From DAOTWY01 sp003696565 (GTDB taxonomy: Bacteria > Chloroflexota > Anaerolineae > Aggregatilineales > Phototrophicaceae): a stretch of DNA of 20,726 bases. Shown here one piece after another: positions 1-7,889 of the stretch. The position numbers and the translations under genes were made by a program. Below the pieces are notes generated by a model that was not told the origin of the DNA, ran no database searches, and saw nothing but the letters and a program-made list of their open reading frames with translations. The stretch is from positions 1-20,726 of the forward strand of contig DAOTWY010000115.1 in assembly GCA_034435635.1 (NCBI GenBank), in the 5' to 3' direction. How positions within the stretch are numbered: the first letter of the stretch is position 1; each line of letters begins with the position of its first letter.

Positions 1-2788
1 TGACACCGCGCCAACTGTGAACACCACAACACCAACCAACGGCGCAACAGGTGTAGCAAATAACACCAACATCGTGATCGATTTTAGTGAATCGGTCACA
101 ACATCCACAGGGTGGTTTAATGTGACCTGTGGTACAAGCGGTAATGTGACAAGTGATTACACCAATACACCCGGCACTGCTACAACACATACACTAACAT
201 ATACTGGAAGTGGACTATCAGCTGGGGAAACTTGTACCGTCACAATCAATGCTACTAACGTGACAGACGCAGATACCGATGATCCACCTGACAACATGGC
301 AGCGGACTATGTCTTCAACTTTACCGTTGCAACACCTGTCGTTTTTGATTTGATCCACGATATTCAAGGTAGCGGTGCTGCTGTTACCGGATCAGGACCG
401 TTCACTGTAGAAGCTGTTGTCATTGCTGATTATCAAAACAGCAACCAACTAAGAGGGTTCTTCATTCAAGAAGAAGATGCTGATGCCGATGCTGATCTAA
501 CAACGTCAGAGGGTATTTTCGTCTATTGCAATAGCTGCCCGGTCGATGTCAATGTAGGTGATCTGGTGCAAGTGACAGGTACGGCTAGTGAATACTTTAA
601 TATGAGCCAATTATCTGCAACAGGCGCAGGTGACATTACAATCGTCTCTAACGGTAACACACTGCCATCACCAGCAACTATCAACATCAACACAGGTCTC
701 GTCAGCCCAGCTGGGAACAAAGATAGTTTTTATGAACCATTTGAAGGGATGCGCGTTACAATCAATGACACATTGACCGTATCCGAATCCGAATATTTTG
801 AACTGTTCCTTTATGGGCAAGTCGTGCTATACGAGGGTGGTCGTCCCTATCAATATACGCATATCGATAACACGCCAACTGCTGGTGAATATACAACTCA
901 TCAAGATGATTTAGCGCGTCGTCGTATCATCCTAGATGATGGCAGCACCACACAAAACCTTGCCTTGAGCATCACACCGCAAAGATTGTTCTATCCATAT
1001 CCCAATGGATTTGGTGTGGGTAGCCAGGGAGCAAACTTCTTCCGCGGCGGTGATACAATCACGAACCTGACCGGCGTATTGCATTATTCTTTCAACGAAT
1101 GGCGCATCCAACCGACAGAGAGCAGCTATACCTTTACACCAGTGAACACACGTCCCACAACACCGCCAAATCCCGGTGGTAATGTACGTGTTTCAAGCTT
1201 TAATGTATTAAACTACTTTACGACAATCGATACCACCTCATCAAACTCTTCGGGGTCATGTGGACCATCCGGCACATTGGATTGCCGCGGCGCAGATAGC
1301 AACGTAGAACTCACCCGTCAAACGGATAAGTTGGTACAAGCGTTAAACACAATTGATGCGGATGTGTTCGGCTTAATTGAAATTGAGAACAACATCAACG
1401 CCCTTACAAGCTTAGTAAACAGCCTGAATACAGTCGCAGGTGCTGGCGTTTATGATTATGTGAATGTAGGTAGCTATGTAGGTACCGATGCCATCATGGT
1501 TGCACTCATTTATAAACCAGGCACTGTTACGCCAATTGGTGCCCCGCTCATTGACAACGATCCTGTTTACAGCCGCCCGCCTGTAGCTCAACTCTTTGAA
1601 GTTACTGATCCAGGCAATCCTGATTATGGCGAACGGTTTATTGTGGTAGTCAATCACTTTAAATCAAAAGGCTGCGGTGGTGCCTCCGGCGCAGATGCTG
1701 ACCAAGGCGACGGTCAGGGGTGCTATAATGCCACTCGTACTAATCAGGCAACACGCTTAAATGATTGGCTTAACAACACTGTTATACCAACCTATGGCGA
1801 CCCGGATGTTCTCATCATCGGTGATTTGAACGCTTATAAAGGGGAAGACCCCATCACCACCCTGCGCAATGCTGGCTATACCGATTTAACCGAGGCATTT
1901 GCCGGCAACAACGCCTATAGTTATGTATTTAGTGGACAGTTAGGCTATTTAGATCATGCACTGGGCAATGCAAGCATGACCGCACAAGTGACGGGAGTCG
2001 CAGATTGGCATATCAACGCAGATGAAGTGCCCGTGTTTGATTATAATGATGACGTGCGTGATACGGGTGAAGCATCATTTGAAGAAGAGCCGGACGGTAA
2101 CCCTCTTTACGAAGCTAATCCCTTCCGCACATCGGATCATGATCCAGTGTTAATTGGGTTGGATCTGAACTCAACGGTACCGGTCGTAATTAGCACAGTT
2201 GACATTAATGGCGTACCACTGAACGGTACAACGCTGAACACAGTTGTAGATCAATTACGCATCACCTTCAACATTGCTGTGTTTGACGATGGCACCGGCG
2301 CAGACCCAGACAGTGTCAGCAACCCAGGAAATTACATTCTGTTAGCAGAAGGCTCAACACCAGGCTTCCAGACAGTTGATTGTGCTGGCGGTGTGAACGC
2401 TGGCGATGTGCAGATCACACAGACCAGTACGGTCTATAATGCAAGCACAAACACAACAACACTAAGCTTCTCTCCAGCATTGACCAATGGGGTCTATCGT
2501 CTGCATATCTGCGGGACAACATCCATCGTCAGTGCTTCAAACCCAACCATTGCGTTGAACGGCGGTGAAGATGCCATCATTAACTTCACTATCGACGTTT
2601 CTGCTGGACAACAAACCACCCCAGGCTCACAAGTATCGCAGCCGGAGCTACTTGGTATCACAGAATTGCCATCCACTGGGGAAACCCCTGCCTGGCGTGA
2701 TGATGTGCTTCAAGTCATGATGCTAGCAGGTGGTTTGATCCTGTTAGGTGGCGCAGTATGGGTCATCAAGCAGCGTTATCATGCATAA
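1..2788 (+). CDS. Secreted multidomain nuclease (EEP fold) with LPXTG-like C-terminal anchor, 5'-truncated by window edge
   Basis: The frame is open to the left edge; the residues just before the first GTG (DTAPTV) continue an Ig-like domain, so the true start lies outside. In order the protein has a bacterial Ig-like domain (to about nt 340), an OB-like domain resembling those beside extracellular nucleases (about nt 345-1140), an endonuclease/exonuclease/phosphatase domain (about nt 1180-2170), a second Ig-like domain, and a C-terminal sorting signal. The catalytic motifs look intact: FNVLN, EIEN, NHFKSKG, GDLNAY and SDHDP. Family knowledge points to an extracellular DNase or related phosphoesterase of the ExeM/NucH type. 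The last 40 residues hold LPSTG (nt 2666-2680), a hydrophobic segment and a basic tail (KQRYHA). Substrate cannot be told from sequence; extracellular DNA is the likeliest. It stands alone on the plus strand and converges on the next gene. Confidence 0.85.
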   Translation, partial: DTAPTVNTTTPTNGATGVANNTNIVIDFSESVTTSTGWFNVTCGTSGNVTSDYTNTPGTATTHTLTYTGSGLSAGETCTVTINATNVTDADTDDPPDNMAADYVFNFTVATPVVFDLIHDIQGSGAAVTGSGPFTVEAVVIADYQNSNQLRGFFIQEEDADADADLTTSEGIFVYCNSCPVDVNVGDLVQVTGTASEYFNMSQLSATGAGDITIVSNGNTLPSPATININTGLVSPAGNKDSFYEPFEGMRVTINDTLTVSESEYFELFLYGQVVLYEGGRPYQYTHIDNTPTAGEYTTHQDDLARRRIILDDGSTTQNLALSITPQRLFYPYPNGFGVGSQGANFFRGGDTITNLTGVLHYSFNEWRIQPTESSYTFTPVNTRPTTPPNPGGNVRVSSFNVLNYFTTIDTTSSNSSGSCGPSGTLDCRGADSNVELTRQTDKLVQALNTIDADVFGLIEIENNINALTSLVNSLNTVAGAGVYDYVNVGSYVGTDAIMVALIYKPGTVTPIGAPLIDNDPVYSRPPVAQLFEVTDPGNPDYGERFIVVVNHFKSKGCGGASGADADQGDGQGCYNATRTNQATRLNDWLNNTVIPTYGDPDVLIIGDLNAYKGEDPITTLRNAGYTDLTEAFAGNNAYSYVFSGQLGYLDHALGNASMTAQVTGVADWHINADEVPVFDYNDDVRDTGEASFEEEPDGNPLYEANPFRTSDHDPVLIGLDLNSTVPVVISTVDINGVPLNGTTLNTVVDQLRITFNIAVFDDGTGADPDSVSNPGNYILLAEGSTPGFQTVDCAGGVNAGDVQITQTSTVYNASTNTTTLSFSPALTNGVYRLHICGTTSIVSASNPTIALNGGEDAIINFTIDVSAGQQTTPGSQVSQPELLGITELPSTGETPAWRDDVLQVMMLAGGLILLGGAVWVIKQRYHA

Positions 2789-2809
2789 GATAGCGGTTCA
2801 CAAAATATA

Positions 2810-3985
2810 TCAAAGGGGCGGCAACTCGCCGTCCTTTTGTTTTTGATGCATACTGGCAAGAATTTCCTCAACAGCTTGTTTAGCTTCCACGTTAAAGTTA
2901 TACATCGCCCCCTTACCAGTATAAAATACCCCCACAAGATACAACCCTGGATACCCTAAAACCTGTCGTTTTCCTGTATCATGGCGGTCAGGGTCGCCAT
3001 CAACACGCAGGGGCCATCCCTGGTTATCTGTCTCATAATCAATATCGAGATAATCCAGAGCAGGCAAATATCCCGTGCCCATAATCACGGCATCCACTTG
3101 AACACGGTCACCATTTTGTAAAATCACAGCATCCGGTTCAAAACAAACAGGCGCATCCACACACGTCACTTTGCCCGCCTGCACAACCTGAATCAATTCA
3201 CGTCCGCGCGTACCCCCAGCAGCAGAACTTTCTGCTTCAGATTGAGGTGTTTTAATACCAATACGATCTAAATTTTCAAAGCGCAGGTTATTGATATGAT
3301 TAATCAAGGGTCGTCCTATGCAATCCGGCAGCATTTCGCTGATAATAACCCAAAGATGTTTGGGCAACCCCCAGGGATAACGTGGACGTAACACCACACC
3401 GGTGCGCTGTGCCAGTAGTACCGGCTTCATTATCCCTTCTGTTCTACCCAGTTCCGTGGCAATATCCACCCCGCTGGGTCCATTACCCACCACCATCACA
3501 CGCTTACCGATAAACGGCTCCGCTCCAAGATAGTCATGCGCATGAATCAAGGTCTTTTGATAATGCGCCATCCCAGGGATATCTGGCAACCAGGGTTTAT
3601 TAAACCGCCCGGTCGCCAGGATAACATAAGGATACCATGCAGACCATTGATCCGTTTCGACACGCCATCCGTCGTTTTCTGGTGCAACCCGCTGCACTGT
3701 CACCCCTAGTTCAATATTAAAACGGTGTTCTTTTACATAATCCACCAAATACCGATGATACTGCTTAGCAGTCGGGAAAAGACCATAACTAAGTGGAAAT
3801 CGCTTGCCCGGTAAGTGCGAAAAGAAACGAGTGGTATTTAAACGTAAAGATGGATAAAGACTGTTCCAAGTGGAAGCAATTTCATGTGCTTTATCCACGA
3901 CTTTATATGTCAAGCCTGCTTGTTGTAAAAAATATGCGCACGCAATCCCAGCAGGACCTGCGCCAATAACAAGGACTTGCTCCAA
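2810..3985 (-). CDS. Flavin-containing monooxygenase-like NAD(P)/FAD oxidoreductase
   Basis: A 391-residue enzyme with two dinucleotide-binding motifs: GAGPAG at residues 8-13 for FAD and GNGPSG at 167-172 for NAD(P)H. A third conserved segment, MGTGYLPAL near 302-310, matches the ATG-type motif of this superfamily. Between the two nucleotide sites there is an H-x-H-x-x-Y segment (LIHAHDY) where class B monooxygenases carry their signature; the usual leading F-x-G is absent, so true monooxygenase activity is uncertain. Members oxidise N or S atoms, or act as CzcO/TrkA-like oxidoreductases. The start is TTG, chosen because AAGGAGG (complement of 3992-3998) sits 6-7 bases upstream. It is the last gene of the copper-related unit, 27 bases after the preceding stop. 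Its substrate cannot be inferred. Confidence 0.82.
   Translation of the reverse strand: MEQVLVIGAGPAGIACAYFLQQAGLTYKVVDKAHEIASTWNSLYPSLRLNTTRFFSHLPGKRFPLSYGLFPTAKQYHRYLVDYVKEHRFNIELGVTVQRVAPENDGWRVETDQWSAWYPYVILATGRFNKPWLPDIPGMAHYQKTLIHAHDYLGAEPFIGKRVMVVGNGPSGVDIATELGRTEGIMKPVLLAQRTGVVLRPRYPWGLPKHLWVIISEMLPDCIGRPLINHINNLRFENLDRIGIKTPQSEAESSAAGGTRGRELIQVVQAGKVTCVDAPVCFEPDAVILQNGDRVQVDAVIMGTGYLPALDYLDIDYETDNQGWPLRVDGDPDRHDTGKRQVLGYPGLYLVGVFYTGKGAMYNFNVEAKQAVEEILASMHQKQKDGELPPL
2812..2844 (+). terminator. Rho-independent terminator of the nuclease gene
   Basis: An 11-bp stem (2812-2822 with 2828-2838, two G-U pairs) encloses a 5-base loop AACTC and runs into a T-rich tract interrupted by one G. 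It begins 24 bases after the nuclease stop. It lies inside the last codons of the convergent minus-strand gene, so those codons also serve as terminator. Confidence 0.75.
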
Positions 3986-4012
3986 AAGAAGCCTCCTTAA
4001 AATAATAACAGA

Positions 4013-4798
4013 TCAGGGTGTTGATGTTGGTGTTGGTGTCGCAGTGATAGCAGCCGCAGTCACAGCCAATTGTGTGACCGTCGCCGCCATGCGATCTTGC
4101 ACCAATGTTGAAACACGGTGTAACGTCGCAGGGAATGCGGTTGCGTCTTGTGTGCTACGTGGATACCACGTGCTTTCAGAATAGATAACTATGCCAGTTG
4201 CAGTGGCGATAAGATACGGTTGAACTGTTTCACGCGCTTCTTCTACAGTTGGCAAAAAATTCAGCGCGTCCTCGGTCGATTTAGGTAACGCCTGGTCAAT
4301 ATACCAATTACGAGTCAAATAAACTTGCGTATCTACCCCGGCAAATTCATCCTCCGGCGGGATAAATATCCCAGCCATAACACCCCAAATTGCTACACCA
4401 AAAATCACAATACACAAGCCAATTAACCAATATGCAACTTGCATATTTTGGTGACGCTTGCGCGGGGTGAGTGTGGTCAGTGGTGGCGGAGCTTTAGGAT
4501 CAGTTAGGGCAGCTACTCGTTCTAACAAAGCCTGTTTGCTATAACTCTCGCTAAAATCCAATGGCTGTAGATTATCAATCAATCTCGGCAGCTCTAACGG
4601 TTGCGTTAAAATTGGAAGAATATGCTGGTGATTATCCAATGCATCAATAATCGCGTCCATCACCACTTGGTTATCCGGTTCAAGCACAACAACCAGCATA
4701 GAACCAGGTTGAATTGTATAACCGGCATCGGTCAAATCTTGGCGTAAACGCTCTCCAAGTGCTTCATCTGGAGAAACAAGCGTAACTGTTTTTCTCAT
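4013..4798 (-). CDS. Membrane protein with TIR-like N-terminal domain and extracytoplasmic Thr/Pro-rich tail
   Basis: The N-terminal ~95 residues form an alpha/beta pattern: VTLVSPDEALGERL, then a VVVVL strand, then HILPILTQP and a QPLDFS segment followed by a final helix. The latter half resembles bacterial TIR domains (I-P-V-L then I-D-F). The region that normally carries the BB loop is very short and the usual catalytic Glu position seems to be Asp or absent, so NADase activity is doubtful. One TM helix follows (about residues 130-152), then an ~110-residue outer region ending in TATPTPTSTP. ATG at 4796-4798 is preferred because a GAAGGGA element lies about 9 bases upstream and the fold begins right there; an in-frame ATG at 4814-4816 would add six residues. 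Either way the start overlaps or abuts the stop of the CopCD fusion, implying coupled translation. Function unknown; the TIR call is an inference. Confidence 0.7.
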   Translation of the reverse strand: MRKTVTLVSPDEALGERLRQDLTDAGYTIQPGSMLVVVLEPDNQVVMDAIIDALDNHQHILPILTQPLELPRLIDNLQPLDFSESYSKQALLERVAALTDPKAPPPLTTLTPRKRHQNMQVAYWLIGLCIVIFGVAIWGVMAGIFIPPEDEFAGVDTQVYLTRNWYIDQALPKSTEDALNFLPTVEEARETVQPYLIATATGIVIYSESTWYPRSTQDATAFPATLHRVSTLVQDRMAATVTQLAVTAAAITATPTPTSTP

Positions 4799-4799
4799 A

Positions 4800-7004
4800 T
4801 CATTGTATCCCTTCATAATCCGCCCAAGTACGGAGGTAATTCACAATATCCCAACGTTGATAAAATGATAAATCCGGCGCACAGGCGGGCAAACTACGCC
4901 AGCCATCTCGCACGGCATAAAACAACTCATCATCACGGGTACGCGGTAGACGATCACGCAGCGTGATAAAATCCCGTGAATTGGTATCCCAATCACACGC
5001 TGTTAAAAAGAGCTGTTCGCCTCTGTCAAGCGATGCCTGGGTGGGTAAAACAGCATTAACAACTTCTGGCGTGGGGTTAAGTGTTTCTTCATATTGTGCG
5101 CGGGTATTTTGGATAATCATATAGCCAATAATAAGGGCAACACTAGTTGCAATAACAGCACTAATGGCGATAGAAACACTTAGTGCATCCAAGTTCATTT
5201 TGTGGATCCAGCGGCGCACAGTTGGATACGCCGCCCAAACCATGACAATACTCAGCAGCAACAAGGTTGTATAATGCCAGATATTCGGTGGAATTGATTC
5301 CACAACGGCGGCTTGCGCGTCGATTTCCCAATCAAATGCCACTCGATGTGCTTCTCCATCTGGGGTTGTAACATCCATAATACTCCACCAACGCCCTGGG
5401 CGGTCGATGTCATCCCCAGCAGCAACATACAACCCATTTTCTACAGGCTCAGCGAGATGTGGTAGACTGCGCCGGTCTGTTGCAGGGTGTGCTTGCATCA
5501 GCAAAACATTTAAACCATCGACCCGAACCCCATCGCGCGTCACTGTCGTATCATAAGTATTAACCCCCGGACCACCTGGCAACAACGTCAACACAACAGT
5601 CAAGCCATCCACTGTTTGAACTTGCGTGGGCGTTTCAACATCATTTTGTGCAAATTCTGGGATGGGAACGGGAGTCGCACTGAGAACACTAACAGCAATC
5701 AATACACCTAAAGCGATCAACGTTTCTAAGCGGAGTGTGTGATTCAAGTGTGGGATAATTGCCTGAAAACGGGCGTAGCGTTCTGGGTGCAAAGCGGCAT
5801 GATGTACTGCCCCCACACCGATTAGCACCGCAACCATCGCTACCTTAATCCCCAAAGATAAACCAAAATTAGTGCGGATTTCTGCCGTGCTATAAAACCA
5901 ATTCGACGCGCTATAAAGCCCACTGGTGATGACGATCCCCAAGCACACCACCGCCAAATGAGAAAAACGTCGTAATACTGCGAGTAATGCTTGCCGACGT
6001 TGATCGCCTTCATAAGGTTGTAACGCAACCGGCAACACCAATACCAAGCCACCCAGCCCGCCGATCCACACCCCAACCGCCAATGCATGAATCCAATCCA
6101 CCGTCACGCCAACCCAGGGCAGCACCAAAGACCCCGCCGCATGGCTCAACACGCTGAATGACCCAATCACCAATGCTGCCATCCACGCGGATGCCACCCA
6201 AAACGGGCGTACCATCTCCGGCTGTGTATTTTTAAAGTATAGGCTTGCCAGGAACATCACGCCGATGATCCCTAAAAACAACATCCGGGCATTCCAAATA
6301 TCCCCAAAGCGCGAACCAATACGCACCAGAGACCAAAAATTCGGCTGCAACGCTTGTTCAAAGCTGATATTAAAGAAAACCATTGTTTGTTGAATCAGCG
6401 CAAATCCATTACCCAAAAGTGCCGCCGTTAACGCCACACCGACAATAAGATTTAAGCGGTTCATCACACGGGAGGGCAGCAAACCTGCGGGATATTTCGT
6501 ACTACCCCAAGCAGGGACAAGCACCAATGCATACAACGTAAACGTGCCAAATAACAACAATGAAGCAGTATATACAACAACTTTCCAAGCAACTTCTAAC
6601 GGTAGTGCCTGGTCTGTGGCGGCAGCAGCCGCTACCCCGCCAATTTCTTCCCCAACAAAAAACACCCGACTTTCTGCCACAACATGCCCGTCACTAGCAA
6701 AAGCAGGGCGCAGTTCCACAACATAAGCACCATCTGGCAAATCATTGGGCACGCGCAGCGTCATGAGGGTGTTGTTCGTCTCAGAAACACCCCCTGTGGC
6801 GATGATCTCCCCATTTTGGTCACGCAGATTCAGGCTACTGAATTCCGGTTCTAACGCCTCACTAAACCAATATTGTAGGCGCGTGGGGGGGCGTTCCAAC
6901 ACAGCGCGGTTCTCTGGAATAGCGCGGACGATATAACCATGTGCCTGTGCTGGCTGCCCAACGCTAAACAACAGAATAAGAAAGAGGAAAATCCACCAGC
7001 GCAT
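4800..7004 (-). CDS. CopC-CopD-YtkA-like copper transport fusion with haem-less cytochrome c-like C-terminus
   Basis: A 734-residue multidomain membrane protein. Residues 1-21 are a signal peptide ending AQA, so His22 becomes residue 1 of the mature chain. With Asp105 and His107 (motif SDGHVV) this gives the His/Asp/His Cu(II) site of CopC. About eight TM helices (residues 137-447) form the CopD domain, with His in SHAAGS and DWIHAL. A YtkA-like beta domain (about 465-560) and two further TM helices (575-597, 605-632) follow. The last 80 residues (655-734) align by eye with cytochrome c domains in related fusions (RGEQLF, DDELFYAV, IVNYLRTW), yet CXXCH is missing: one Cys670 is followed by DWD, and the Met ligand region reads LPACAP. 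Family role: copper uptake or delivery across the membrane. The ATG lies 3 bases after the preceding stop, indicating coupling. Confidence 0.88.
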   Translation of the reverse strand: MRWWIFLFLILLFSVGQPAQAHGYIVRAIPENRAVLERPPTRLQYWFSEALEPEFSSLNLRDQNGEIIATGGVSETNNTLMTLRVPNDLPDGAYVVELRPAFASDGHVVAESRVFFVGEEIGGVAAAAATDQALPLEVAWKVVVYTASLLLFGTFTLYALVLVPAWGSTKYPAGLLPSRVMNRLNLIVGVALTAALLGNGFALIQQTMVFFNISFEQALQPNFWSLVRIGSRFGDIWNARMLFLGIIGVMFLASLYFKNTQPEMVRPFWVASAWMAALVIGSFSVLSHAAGSLVLPWVGVTVDWIHALAVGVWIGGLGGLVLVLPVALQPYEGDQRRQALLAVLRRFSHLAVVCLGIVITSGLYSASNWFYSTAEIRTNFGLSLGIKVAMVAVLIGVGAVHHAALHPERYARFQAIIPHLNHTLRLETLIALGVLIAVSVLSATPVPIPEFAQNDVETPTQVQTVDGLTVVLTLLPGGPGVNTYDTTVTRDGVRVDGLNVLLMQAHPATDRRSLPHLAEPVENGLYVAAGDDIDRPGRWWSIMDVTTPDGEAHRVAFDWEIDAQAAVVESIPPNIWHYTTLLLLSIVMVWAAYPTVRRWIHKMNLDALSVSIAISAVIATSVALIIGYMIIQNTRAQYEETLNPTPEVVNAVLPTQASLDRGEQLFLTACDWDTNSRDFITLRDRLPRTRDDELFYAVRDGWRSLPACAPDLSFYQRWDIVNYLRTWADYEGIQ

Positions 7005-7007
7005 CGT

Positions 7008-7190
7008 TTAATCCAGTTGAAAATGATCCGGCTCGTTTGACATTTCTGCTTGATTGTCTTGTGGAAGTTGTGGCTGTGTGGTGCGGCTACGTATCCAACT
7101 GACAACCATCAACATGACAAAAACAACCACCACACCAAGAAAAATTAGCTCGTCCCAATAGCCTAATGAACCATGCGCTAAAACAACCAT
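7008..7190 (-). CDS. Small single-span membrane protein preceding CopCD fusion
   Basis: A 60-residue protein with a short N-terminus (MVVLAHGSLGYWDEL), one strongly hydrophobic helix (about residues 15-33), a basic stop-transfer (WIRSR) and a polar, acidic C-terminus. By the positive-inside rule the short His-containing N-terminus faces out and the tail faces in. The ATG has a GAGAG element about 4-5 bases upstream. It is separated from the CopCD fusion by 3 bases, so it is surely cotranscribed and possibly coupled. I do not recognise a named family. A role as a small accessory subunit of the copper transporter is inference from position only. Confidence 0.7.
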   Translation of the reverse strand: MVVLAHGSLGYWDELIFLGVVVVFVMLMVVSWIRSRTTQPQLPQDNQAEMSNEPDHFQLD

Positions 7191-7224
7191 ATGCTCTCAC
7201 TTAATAAAACAATACGTTAGCGCA

Positions 7225-7253
7225 ATTGTACCTTAAGGCGGGGGGTTTGTGCA
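7225..7253 (-). promoter_or_regulatory. Candidate promoter of the copper-related operon
   Basis: On the minus strand TGCACA (complement of 7248-7253, 4 of 6 to consensus) is followed after exactly 17 bases by TACAAT (complement of 7225-7230, 5 of 6). The predicted start of transcription falls about 25-30 bases before the 60-residue membrane peptide. It lies just downstream of the tRNA gene, so read-through from the tRNA is also possible. Confidence 0.35.
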
Positions 7254-7281
7254 GGTTTTCACGAGAAACTTTAAGAACGGA

Positions 7282-7354
7282 TACCCCCAGCAGGAATCGA
7301 ACCTGCGACACAAGGTTTAGGAAACCTCTGCTCTATCCACTGAGCTACGGGGGC
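7282..7354 (-). tRNA. tRNA-Arg (anticodon CCU)
   Basis: A complete 73-base cloverleaf on the minus strand. Acceptor GCCCCCG pairs with TGGGGGT (G-U pairs at both ends), the D arm is GCTC/GAGC, the anticodon stem GAGGT/ACCTT holds loop TTCCTAA with anticodon CCT, and the T arm is GCAGG-TTCGAAT-CCTGC. The discriminator is A and the CCA end is not encoded. It reads AGG codons. Confidence 0.95.
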
Positions 7355-7390
7355 TTATGACTAATAGAGTATCAAATCATAGATGAGAAT

Positions 7391-7798
7391 TCAATGGAGT
7401 TTACACACCCCGTCCTGACAAGCTTCTGTTTCCAATTCCACGCCAAATAAGCGGTTGATTGCATAGCGATGACGGGCAATCAGACGATAAACTCGGGGAC
7501 CAATCCAATCGCCAATAATTGGTAGCCGGAACACTGCATAAAACGGCAATCCAAGCGGTAATTCACGCAGCATCCGGCGCGTACCAGCAAACCCCGTAAA
7601 GATTTTCCCTCGTTCGGTTACAATATGAATTTCCCCCATTGCACGGTCATGGTCAATCATAGGAAAACGCTTCTGTACATCATCATGCTGATGTAAATTC
7701 AAAAATTCCACGCGATTAAACCAATCCAACGCAGCAACAAGTCTACGGGTGGTGTTACAGATTACACACTGTCCATCGTAAATTGCAGTTATAGCCAT
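7391..7798 (-). CDS. DCC-family (DUF393) thiol-disulfide oxidoreductase-like protein
   Basis: A 135-residue protein opening with IYDGQCVICN: the Asp-x-x-Cys-x-x-Cys signature (D8, C11, C14) of the DCC family, a thioredoxin-like group of predicted redox proteins. The rest follows the family, with an FTGFAGTRRML-type middle and a conserved hydrophobic C-terminal part (LPIIGDWIGPRVYRLIARHR). A second Cys pair, C127 and C132 (ACQDGVC), lies at the extreme C-terminus and could be a resolving or metal-binding pair. The ATG has AGGGGA about 7-8 bases upstream. It is monocistronic or cotranscribed with the tRNA 36 bases downstream. The natural substrate of this family is not known. Confidence 0.85.
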   Translation of the reverse strand: MAITAIYDGQCVICNTTRRLVAALDWFNRVEFLNLHQHDDVQKRFPMIDHDRAMGEIHIVTERGKIFTGFAGTRRMLRELPLGLPFYAVFRLPIIGDWIGPRVYRLIARHRYAINRLFGVELETEACQDGVCKLH

Positions 7799-7843
7799 AT
7801 ATCAATCCCCTAAAAATTGTGTTTTTATTGTATCAAACGTCTG

Positions 7844-7849
7844 TATAAT
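7844..7849 (+). promoter_or_regulatory. Perfect -10 hexamer upstream of the DUF4230 gene
   Basis: TATAAT matches consensus in full, but no good -35 lies 16-18 bases upstream. On the opposite strand TACAAT (complement of 7827-7832) is placed suitably for the DCC gene, so this 90-base gap probably holds two divergent, nearly overlapping promoters. Confidence 0.4.
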
Positions 7850-7889
7850 ATGGATTGGAAAGAGATAAGCGTATGAGAAAAAAGACATC

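Noticed and set aside
469..497. GATGCTGATGCC repeat
   Set aside because: It encodes an acidic Asp-Ala loop in the OB-like domain where related nucleases also have acidic loops; too short to call a DNA repeat element.
4017..4045. Short GTTGGT-type tandem repeat
   Set aside because: It simply encodes the Thr/Pro-rich C-terminus of the membrane protein; a similar tract at about 19790-19815 encodes the Pro/Thr tail of TPR copy 2.
7282..7354. tRNA gene as an integration site for a mobile element
   Set aside because: No integrase, no second copy of the tRNA 3' end and no change in gene style on either side were seen.
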